From Desulfofustis sp964433645 (lineage in GTDB: Bacteria > Desulfobacterota > Desulfobulbia > Desulfobulbales > Desulfocapsaceae), in contig CAYSSK010000065.1 of assembly GCA_964433645.1 (NCBI GenBank), forward strand, positions 1 to 21,418: a stretch of 21,418 nt of DNA, written 5' to 3'. The notes below the pieces were generated by a model. That model ran no database searches. It worked only from the letters and a program-made list of their open reading frames with translations, and was not told where the DNA came from. Every line of letters starts with the position of its first letter. Within the stretch, counting starts at the first letter, position 1. Below are positions 16,062-21,418 of the stretch, one piece after another. A program made the translations under genes and the position numbers.

Positions 16062-17447
16062 TCATCTCCCTTCGACAACCATCAGTTCCGCCTTCAAATC
16101 GTTTGGCGCCGAATCCCAAAAAATGGCGAGATTTTTGTTTCTCTGTACCTGCTGCCAGAGGTCCCCGCTGCTTTCAATCTGGTAGTACACGGCGCCGGTC
16201 TTGCGCGGCAGCTCCTGCGGCGGCGTCTCAAAATGAGCCAGCTTGAGGCCCGGCAATGCCCTGGCTATCAAAATCGGCAACGACTCCCTGGCCCCCATTT
16301 TTCCCATCCCGGCAATGCTTTGCAGCTGAGACCGGTTGATCTCCGCGGCATTGAGCACCATGAAAAACCGATTATCGCCGTCGAAAACGGCCGGCGGCAG
16401 TTCTGTCGTGTAATAGGTGCCATCATAGGCCAGCTCGAAGACATATTCGGGGCCGGCGGTAATCTCATCGAGCAGGCGGAGCAGCGTTTTCTGGACCGCA
16501 TGAAAGCAGGGAAAGAGCTTGCGGTGATTATAAGCCGGAACCAGAGCCGCACCGTCCTCCAGTTCCCCAAGCAGATTGATGCTCTCGGAAAAGGAGGAAA
16601 GTTCCCCGACGATCTGGCGCAACAGACCGTAAACCGTCCAGGGGTGGACCGTCGTTGTTTCGGTCAGGTGGAACAAGAGGGGCACGGAGCGGTTAAGCGA
16701 CCGCAGTGCCAGCAGATACACGGTGTCCCGGGCCCCGAAATCGGCGGTATGAATACCGCGGGAACGTTTGTATGCTTCCAGCTGGTGAGCCCGGGAAGTC
16801 AGTTGGTCGCGTATTTCCAGGACCAGTTTGCGTAACGGCGGCAGTGCCGAAACAGACAGGCACGGCGGGAAAAACCGGTCCGAGCAGACGACCTCTTCCC
16901 CGTTGCGCAACAGCACGGTCAGAGGGATCAACTCATAATCACCGAGCTGATCCACCTCGCTCTCCCAGAAAAGTTTCAGCACGTAAAACATCTGCCGGAC
17001 CTGGGCATCCGGTCCGGTCTGGTGAAGGTCGATCACCTGATCGGATTCGGTGGAGGTTACAAAACGGGTGGTCACCTCTCCCACATGATCAAGATTCGGC
17101 AGCACCGTCACGTTATCGCCACCGGAATTCCACTTGCGCAGGCCCAGATAACAACCGAGCGGCTTGCCGCCTTCAAAAAAACCATCGGCGAATGAACGTG
17201 GCTCAAGCAAACCGGTGCCGGGAAAAGAGACAAACGCTCCATCGGTGAAACAGAACTCCCCTTCCAACAATTGCAGCGAATGATTACCGAGGGCGGCATC
17301 CTGGATCTTCATCTTCCCGACTCCCCAGAAATGCGGCTGCAGATACGGTGGCGCCGCGTTCGCCAGGGCTTGAACATATCGATCGAAGAGTTGAAAATGC
17401 TGGGGATTGAGGAAGAGCCCCTGATGCCAGAACAACGGTTTTTCCAT
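16062..17447 (-). CDS. tssK: TssK baseplate adaptor protein
   Basis: TssK is a trimeric phage-receptor-binding-like protein that links the baseplate to the TssJLM membrane complex. The 461-residue product begins with the characteristic MEKPLFWHQGLFLNPQHFQL and keeps the YELIPLTVLLRNGEEV segment and a C-terminal half containing YDGTYYTTELPPAVFDGDNR and VYYQIESSGDLWQQV, the domain that in homologues contacts TssL/TssM. Length is in the normal range. An AGGA element lies about eight bases before the ATG, and nine bases separate it from the tssJ stop. It ends in a short overlap with the tssL start region. Confidence 0.96.
   Translation of the reverse strand: MEKPLFWHQGLFLNPQHFQLFDRYVQALANAAPPYLQPHFWGVGKMKIQDAALGNHSLQLLEGEFCFTDGAFVSFPGTGLLEPRSFADGFFEGGKPLGCYLGLRKWNSGGDNVTVLPNLDHVGEVTTRFVTSTESDQVIDLHQTGPDAQVRQMFYVLKLFWESEVDQLGDYELIPLTVLLRNGEEVVCSDRFFPPCLSVSALPPLRKLVLEIRDQLTSRAHQLEAYKRSRGIHTADFGARDTVYLLALRSLNRSVPLLFHLTETTTVHPWTVYGLLRQIVGELSSFSESINLLGELEDGAALVPAYNHRKLFPCFHAVQKTLLRLLDEITAGPEYVFELAYDGTYYTTELPPAVFDGDNRFFMVLNAAEINRSQLQSIAGMGKMGARESLPILIARALPGLKLAHFETPPQELPRKTGAVYYQIESSGDLWQQVQRNKNLAIFWDSAPNDLKAELMVVEGR
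16066..16070 (-). promoter_or_regulatory. ribosome binding site deciding the tssL start
   Basis: GGGAG on the minus strand lies six bases upstream of the ATG at 16057-16059 but directly abuts the earlier ATG at 16063-16065, which overlaps the tssK stop as ATGA. Normal spacing therefore selects the later start, MRLIDCF. Confidence 0.6.
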
Positions 17448-17456
17448 GGCCTTGTC

Positions 17457-17984
17457 CTAATAGCTCTGGATGGCGGCAATCTGTTCGGAACCGAGGTTGA
17501 CCATCACCTTCAACGGTGCTGCAATCGCCGATTCTTCGTCTTTGGAGAGCAACACCGGGATATCGACAATCCGCAGAATCCGCTCTTTCTGCAACATCGA
17601 ATACCCGGCGACAAAAGCAATCTTTTCCGTGCCGGCCAGACGATCCATGACGACCGTAAGATCCTGGTCGGGATGAATAATAAGCCGCTTGGTACTACGC
17701 ACACTGCTGTCAAACGGCTCGCAATCAAGAAGCTGATAGATCCCGTCTTCATTGGTTGCCAACTGGCCGAGCATCCCCTCATCCCTGAGCTGGTACACGC
17801 AGATCATCAGTGTGTGCGGCGAGCCCTCGTGCATGTTGAGCACCCGATCTGATCTGAAGCGCATCGTGACTGCGTCTTTTTCAAAAAGCCACTGCGGTTG
17901 CGGCGGGGGCGGTTTTTTACCGGAACAGCCGGAAATCATTACCAGGCAGATAGCAGCGAGAATTGATATTACCAGTCGTTTCAT
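17457..17984 (-). CDS. tssJ: TssJ outer-membrane lipoprotein
   Basis: TssJ is the outer-membrane lipoprotein that recruits the periplasmic part of TssM. The 175-residue precursor has a clear lipoprotein signal peptide: a basic MKR start, a hydrophobic core and the lipobox ISGC, with lipidated Cys20 followed by a Pro-rich linker (KKPPPPQP). The mature part has the transthyretin-like fold pattern, with TLMICVYQLRD (58-68), a following loop and C-terminal IAAPLKVMVNLGSEQI strands. A strong AGGAGG lies immediately upstream, embedded in the Gly-rich 3' end of the preceding gene, and the start overlaps that gene's stop as ATGA. Its length and pattern match SciN/VasD proteins. Confidence 0.93.
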   Translation of the reverse strand: MKRLVISILAAICLVMISGCSGKKPPPPQPQWLFEKDAVTMRFRSDRVLNMHEGSPHTLMICVYQLRDEGMLGQLATNEDGIYQLLDCEPFDSSVRSTKRLIIHPDQDLTVVMDRLAGTEKIAFVAGYSMLQKERILRIVDIPVLLSKDEESAIAAPLKVMVNLGSEQIAAIQSY

Positions 17985-18727
17985 GAACCTCCTCCATCAT
18001 TATGCCGCTGTGGCATGGCACTGCAGTTTTTTTCAAAGGCACGAAGATAGTCCTCAAGGCCGCGTCCCGATTCGTGCCAGGACCGTATCTCCTGATATAC
18101 GCTCACATAACGGTCGAAGGCCTCCGCCTTGCGCAACGCTCCAAATTTGAAACCTCCGCCGGTCTGGGCCAGAATTGTTTCGGGTGCGAGTTGCTCGAGC
18201 ATCTTTTCCACGACCTGCCGGTGTGCGGTCTTGGAAGATTCATAAGAAGTGAGAAAAGAGGCTCTTATCCGGTCTATATAGGTCTCGAGCGGCTGTGTTG
18301 CCGCCGGACATTCAAGTTCTTCGACAAGCAGAGATCTGATGGTGGCATCGAAGCCATCATCATGGGACAGGGTACTGTCGATTGCCCGCAGCACCTGGTT
18401 CAATCCAGAAAAAACACGTTGCAGCGAATCGCTCAGGCGCTGCTGGACCTGGTGCTCACTCACGTCACCGACATTAACGGACTTACCTAACAGAAGAGAA
18501 ATGAATTTTAACAGCTCATTACCGCTTTTGCTCGACAAAAAATCGCTTCCATCCGGTGCCGGCTCAAATTGCTCGGCAATAGCCTGCAGGACCAGCTGCT
18601 TTTCACTTTCCGGGCGATCCACCAGCAAAGTGTCGAGGTGCGCTTCTATCGCTTCCCGGCCACGCTCGCCATCCCGTTGGTAGATTTCACGTAGATCAGC
18701 AGCAATCTGTCTCGCGCCGAGAACCAT
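17981..18727 (-). CDS. TagH/ImpI C-terminal-like T6SS accessory protein without FHA domain
   Basis: This 248-residue, helical and charged protein looks like the C-terminal region that follows the FHA domain in TagH/ImpI/Fha T6SS regulators. It shows SKSGNELLKFISLLLG, then a span like the family's AHQ...L...F segment (SSKTAHRQVVEKMLEQLAPE), and a terminal DRYVSVYQEIRSW...LEDYLRAFEKNC resembling WELYxxRYxxL...DFxRLF...F. No FHA signature (GR...I, S..H) is present, and the length is too short to contain one. There is no signal peptide or membrane segment, so it is probably cytoplasmic. It follows the unknown protein by three bases and couples to tssJ by ATGA. The assignment rests on pattern memory, not a search; a completely unrelated helical protein cannot be excluded. 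Confidence 0.5.
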   Translation of the reverse strand: MVLGARQIAADLREIYQRDGERGREAIEAHLDTLLVDRPESEKQLVLQAIAEQFEPAPDGSDFLSSKSGNELLKFISLLLGKSVNVGDVSEHQVQQRLSDSLQRVFSGLNQVLRAIDSTLSHDDGFDATIRSLLVEELECPAATQPLETYIDRIRASFLTSYESSKTAHRQVVEKMLEQLAPETILAQTGGGFKFGALRKAEAFDRYVSVYQEIRSWHESGRGLEDYLRAFEKNCSAMPQRHNDGGGS

Positions 18728-18730
18728 GAG

Positions 18731-21064
18731 TCATCCGCTCTTCTTTGGTTTGAGCACCACCGTTTCCGTTAAAAAGTCATCCTCGCCGGCGTGGTGGCCG
18801 GTCTTCACCGGATCAGGGGATCCGTTAGCAGGCGGCTCTCGTTTTCGCTCAACCGGCCGGTCCGCCGGGTCTTGGGCGAAAGGACTGCGAGCCAGCCGCA
18901 CCGTCTCCTCCAGTTCATCCTCATCGGCCAGCGGCCCTCCACCGGCCGGAAACCGGTCGCCCGGCGGGCCGGGAAAATCGGCCACCGGTTGCGGATCGCC
19001 ACCGAGGTCGCCCGAACGATCCCGTGCCTGGTTGTCCAGCAAGCCCCGCCGCAGCTCCGACGGTGGCGCACGCTCCTCATGTCTCCCAGTGATGCCGCTT
19101 TTGCCGATAATCAGCGTCTCCTCAATCTCACTCCGGTCATGTTCGGGAGTGAGCCGTTGCGGGGGAGCCGGCACATCGGCCGCTGCACCCATCCCGGATA
19201 TATCGAGGCCTGGAGCAGTCTCGCCTGTGACCCGCGCACCGGCACGGCGCTGCGCCGGCAGGGTATCGTCGGCCAGCGGCTCGCGGGACAGGTTGTTCGA
19301 GGGGATCACTACCGTTTCCTCCAGATCGCTGCTTCGGTCCCCGTCCGGCCCTGTTGTGCGCGTGTGCCCGAATATTTCCTCCCGCTTCTCGTCCGCGCTC
19401 CAGTCAGTGCCTCCCTGGAGCCGGTCACTGCGCTGTTGCCAGGACGTTTTAATTGCCGTAACGATTTTATAAATATCACGATCTGCGCCTGCGTTCGGAG
19501 CCTGCGGCTGCTCTTTTCGCTCCGGCGATGACGATAACACGAAGCTGCGCAGGTCGGCCAGACATGTACCGGCAGCCGAACACGCCTGGTCCAGGGCCGC
19601 GTCGGGCTGCCGGTAACCCCGGCTAAGCAGCTCCAGCCCTGCGGAGAGAACCGTATCCCACTGTTCCTGCCATGGTGTGCCGAAGCTGGCAGGCGGGTCC
19701 CACCAGGCTTGACGCGGATGAAAAGCGTCATCGAGGACTGACAATCGTGCAGCCGCCGCCCCGTGCTCGAGCAACCTGCTGAGTTTATCGAACAGCATCG
19801 TTTCCTGCTGTTTCGAATTGCTCACAAGCAGGAAAAACCAGAAAAAACCATAGCGGCAGAGTTGCCCCGACAACGCGTTTCCCGGTAGGCGAAAACGCTC
19901 CATGAGGTATCTTTCAACACCGGGGTAAGTCAGGCGAAACGCCCAATAATTCGGTAACGTTGACCCGGCGACAAACGAGATACCGATGTCCGCGGGCGTC
20001 AAAAAGTACCCTGGAAACGTCTCCGCCAGTCGGCCGTTAACGATATCTTGGGCCACGGCATCAAGAAGGCGTACCTTCAGATACAACAATTCGAGAAAGC
20101 GGCACTGATCATCGGCGGGATAGAGAAAATCATCGAATCTCCGCCCATCTATCACCCGCGAAGCCTGACCGCTGCCGGCCCCCTGCCCCCGTGCATTTTT
20201 TTCAGCAACGAGCTGCTCGGCCGACGCGCCCGCCAGCCGGGCTGAGAAGTCGCCTCCATGACAGTCATGGTCTTCGGTTACCAGCAGATAGAAGGGATAA
20301 AATGAGACAATCCGGATATGATTGACAGCTTGCCCTGATGCTCCGTAGCATTCCTGATGATGGGGACACCCAGGACACGGCACCTGCAGAGACGGATCAA
20401 CACCTTCCGGCAGCTTACCGAAATCGCGGATCAGGTCGGCCGCTTCTTGGACAACCTGCTGATCCTCACCGTATCGCCGTTTTGCGTACCAAAACGCACC
20501 AGCGGAGGGGCGGCAGTCAGGGCAATAAAGATAGCGATTCAGCGAACGGCTGTAATACGGCAGCCCGGATTCGGCCAAAAGCCGGTCGTCCCGGCACAGC
20601 AGCAAGGCCTTCCCGCAACGCGGGCAGGGTGGGTGGAAAAAACGTCTTTGGTGTCGACAAAAGAACAGAGGCGCGTAGGCAAGGAATTGCCGATTGCTAC
20701 CGCTCTGCTCGGCAAAAAAAACAGCTCCCGATTCACCGCCGGCGGCTGCATGAAAGGTAAAAACCCGCTGCCAGCACTCATCGATGATGACATTTGTCAC
20801 CGGTGGGGTCCGATCGATCAGAGCAGGATACTCGTCACGTTGCACCATCAGCAGGTAGCGGCCCAGGAGCGCACCGCCGCTCGTCAGCAGGCTGCTCTTA
20901 TAGCCGACAGCCAAGGCATCTGCCTGGAAATCGGGACGCAACTCATCGCCGATCGGCTCCCGTTGATCTCCCTCTCCGGGTACCGAGAAAAGGGGGAAAA
21001 ACACCGATCCGCCACCCTCGTGCAACAAAGGGATGAGGGAGACAGTATGTTCAGACAGATCCAC
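18731..21064 (-). CDS. unknown T6SS-cluster protein with cysteine clusters and four E-T-V/L motifs
   Basis: I do not recognise this 777-residue protein, the first gene of the operon. Residues 1 to about 515 look globular and contain two cysteine clusters of zinc-ribbon type: CPRC (147-150) with C157 and CPDC (181-184); and CPGCPHHQEC (230-239). A hydrophobic, aromatic FYPFYLLV segment follows (255-262). Residues from about 515 are Pro/Gly/Asp-rich and probably disordered, and carry four short acidic motifs centred on Thr584, Thr650, Thr721 and Thr768. There is no kinase, FHA or secretion signal. The start is GTG (21062-21064): an in-frame TGA lies four codons upstream with no ATG between, and no good ribosome site is visible, so an internal start is possible. 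Position ahead of the TagH-like gene suggests a cytoplasmic regulatory or assembly role, as inference only. Confidence 0.85.
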   Translation of the reverse strand: MDLSEHTVSLIPLLHEGGGSVFFPLFSVPGEGDQREPIGDELRPDFQADALAVGYKSSLLTSGGALLGRYLLMVQRDEYPALIDRTPPVTNVIIDECWQRVFTFHAAAGGESGAVFFAEQSGSNRQFLAYAPLFFCRHQRRFFHPPCPRCGKALLLCRDDRLLAESGLPYYSRSLNRYLYCPDCRPSAGAFWYAKRRYGEDQQVVQEAADLIRDFGKLPEGVDPSLQVPCPGCPHHQECYGASGQAVNHIRIVSFYPFYLLVTEDHDCHGGDFSARLAGASAEQLVAEKNARGQGAGSGQASRVIDGRRFDDFLYPADDQCRFLELLYLKVRLLDAVAQDIVNGRLAETFPGYFLTPADIGISFVAGSTLPNYWAFRLTYPGVERYLMERFRLPGNALSGQLCRYGFFWFFLLVSNSKQQETMLFDKLSRLLEHGAAAARLSVLDDAFHPRQAWWDPPASFGTPWQEQWDTVLSAGLELLSRGYRQPDAALDQACSAAGTCLADLRSFVLSSSPERKEQPQAPNAGADRDIYKIVTAIKTSWQQRSDRLQGGTDWSADEKREEIFGHTRTTGPDGDRSSDLEETVVIPSNNLSREPLADDTLPAQRRAGARVTGETAPGLDISGMGAAADVPAPPQRLTPEHDRSEIEETLIIGKSGITGRHEERAPPSELRRGLLDNQARDRSGDLGGDPQPVADFPGPPGDRFPAGGGPLADEDELEETVRLARSPFAQDPADRPVERKREPPANGSPDPVKTGHHAGEDDFLTETVVLKPKKSG
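18746..19327 (-). repeat. four degenerate acidic E-T-V/L peptide motifs
   Basis: Within the C-terminal tail of the unknown protein, four short segments align: DLEETVVIP (19301-19327), EIEETLIIG (19103-19129), ELEETVRLA (18890-18916) and FLTETVVLKP (18746-18775). The shared pattern is [LI]-[ET]-E-T-[VL]-x-[IL], each with acidic residues just before it. They are 47-71 residues apart, separated by unrelated low-complexity sequence, so selection on short linear motifs is more likely than recent tandem duplication. Confidence 0.8.
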
Positions 21065-21115
21065 GAGTAGTGATCATAGTGTGAATTTCACCGGTTCAGG
21101 CGCTTCCCACGTTCC

Positions 21116-21133
21116 TCTGTCATACAACACAGA
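21116..21133. promoter_or_regulatory. candidate operator dyad over the -10 region
   Basis: A perfect 5-bp inverted repeat, TCTGT (21116-21120) and ACAGA (21129-21133), with an 8-base spacer, spans the putative -10 element. This geometry is compatible with a small dimeric repressor site. Arms this short occur often by chance. Confidence 0.25.
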
Positions 21134-21150
21134 ACAGATTTTATTGTCAA
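21122..21150 (-). promoter_or_regulatory. candidate sigma70-type promoter of the T6SS operon
   Basis: On the minus strand a perfect -35 hexamer TTGACA (21145-21150) is followed by a 17-base spacer and TTGTAT (21122-21127) as a weak -10. Transcription would start near 21114, about 50 bases before the GTG of the first gene. The surrounding DNA is clearly richer in A and T than the coding regions. This is the only good promoter-like sequence I see ahead of the cluster. I saw no sigma54-type GG/GC pair here, although many T6SSs use one. Confidence 0.55.
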
Positions 21151-21204
21151 GATAACAATTGCTTGCTCACGAAATAAACGGGTATTGGTCCAGGAATCAT
21201 CCCC

Positions 21205-21227
21205 TCGAAAAGCGCTTCAGGCGCCCC
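21205..21227 (-). terminator. weak intrinsic terminator after the EAL remnant
   Basis: On the minus strand GCGC-CTGAA-GCGC is followed by TTTTC, with G-T wobble pairs extending the stem. It lies just beyond the EAL-remnant stop at 21235 and could insulate the T6SS promoter. The stem is short, so efficiency is doubtful. Confidence 0.3.
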
Positions 21228-21234
21228 GGCCGGC

Positions 21235-21418
21235 CTAACCGGCGGCAAACTCCGGAGCCGGCTTACCGAGATAATTCCCCTGGCCCAGATCAAAACCGAG
21301 TTCCGCGCACGTCTGCCTTTCCTCCAGCACTTCAATACCCTCGGCCAATACGAGGATTCCATGCCGCGACAGCACTCAGGGAACGATTGCCCGGCTTCAC
21401 CGTTTCAAGCGGGCTTTG
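21235..21418 (-). pseudogene. degraded C-terminus of an EAL-domain protein, cut by window edge
   Basis: EAL domains hydrolyse cyclic di-GMP. The last 46 readable codons (21238-21375), before a TAG at 21235-21237, are unmistakable: HGILVLAEGIEVLEERQTC, then ELGFDLGQGNYLGKPAPEF. This is the final helix/strand region of an EAL domain, including the LAEGIE glutamate and the GFDLGQG motif. Upstream in the same frame come TGA codons at 21376-21378 and 21397-21399, separated by SRAIVP, which itself matches the expected EAL sequence; KARLKR precedes the second. The frame therefore stays homologous across both stops, so the gene is inactivated by nonsense changes rather than simply truncated. Sequence errors or the rest of the gene to the right could change this view. 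Confidence 0.7.

Noticed and set aside
16060..16119. Longer TssL start at 16119 adding 20 residues (MGFGAKRFEG...)
   Set aside because: It would overlap tssK by 58 bases and adds residues unlike the DotU N-terminus, while GGGAG is well placed for the downstream ATG.
18726..19531. Two overlapping plus-strand frames of about 246-248 codons opposite the disordered tail of the unknown protein
   Set aside because: They are rich in Ser, Arg, Gly and Pro, as expected from the complement of low-complexity GC-rich DNA. The minus frame is supported by the repeated E-T-V/L motifs and by operon spacing.
21052..21078. Eight-codon leader ORF (ATG ATC ACT ACT CGT ...) overlapping the GTG start of the 777-residue gene
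   Set aside because: It has no ribosome site, is very short and shows no attenuator-like structure; likely chance.
1..21418. CRISPR arrays, tRNA/rRNA genes, insertion sequences or attachment sites
   Set aside because: No regularly spaced repeats, RNA gene signatures, transposase genes or terminal inverted repeats were seen on reading both strands.

Overview
The window is almost entirely one leftward (minus-strand) type VI secretion system (T6SS) gene cluster. All 13 core components are recognisable: TssA, B, C, D (Hcp), E, F, G, H (ClpV), I (VgrG), J, K, L and M. The DNA is moderately GC-rich. The gene style (VasJ-type TssA, short TssL without an OmpA domain, clpV-vgrG at the distal end, tag-like genes ahead of tssJ) suggests a Gram-negative proteobacterium or Desulfobacterota member. 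The taxonomic placement is an inference, because no rRNA or other marker is present.

Layout in transcription order, right to left: the degraded 3' end of an EAL-domain (c-di-GMP phosphodiesterase type) gene at the right edge; a 170-base intergenic region with a weak terminator for that gene and a good sigma70-like promoter facing the T6SS genes; a 777-residue protein with no recognised family that has cysteine clusters and four copies of an acidic E-T-V/L motif in a disordered tail; a 248-residue protein resembling the C-terminal part of TagH/ImpI but lacking the FHA domain; tssJ, tssK, tssL, tssM (membrane complex and baseplate adaptor); a candidate 44-codon small gene; tssA; a weaker candidate 36-codon small gene; tssB, tssC (sheath); hcp (inner tube); tssE, tssF, tssG (baseplate); clpV (sheath-recycling ATPase); and vgrG (spike), whose 3' part runs off the left edge.

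Spacing is operon-like throughout: gaps are a few bases or stop/start overlaps (ATGA at the tagH-like/tssJ, tssK/tssL, tssL/tssM and small-ORF/tssA junctions, and a 37-base tssG/tssF overlap). The only non-coding gaps longer than about 70 bases are upstream of clpV, hcp and tssB and at the right edge. Together the products form a complete contractile injection machine: TssJLM envelope channel, TssKEFG baseplate with VgrG spike, Hcp tube inside a TssBC sheath primed by TssA, and ClpV to disassemble the contracted sheath.

The least ordinary part is the head of the operon. The unknown protein with repeated E-T-V/L motifs sits next to a TagH-like protein without FHA. This suggests, as inference only, a variant of the threonine-phosphorylation/FHA control used by some T6SSs. 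No kinase (PpkA), phosphatase (PppA), FHA domain, TagF, PAAR protein or identifiable effector/immunity pair is inside the window. Any effector attached to or following vgrG lies beyond the left edge.
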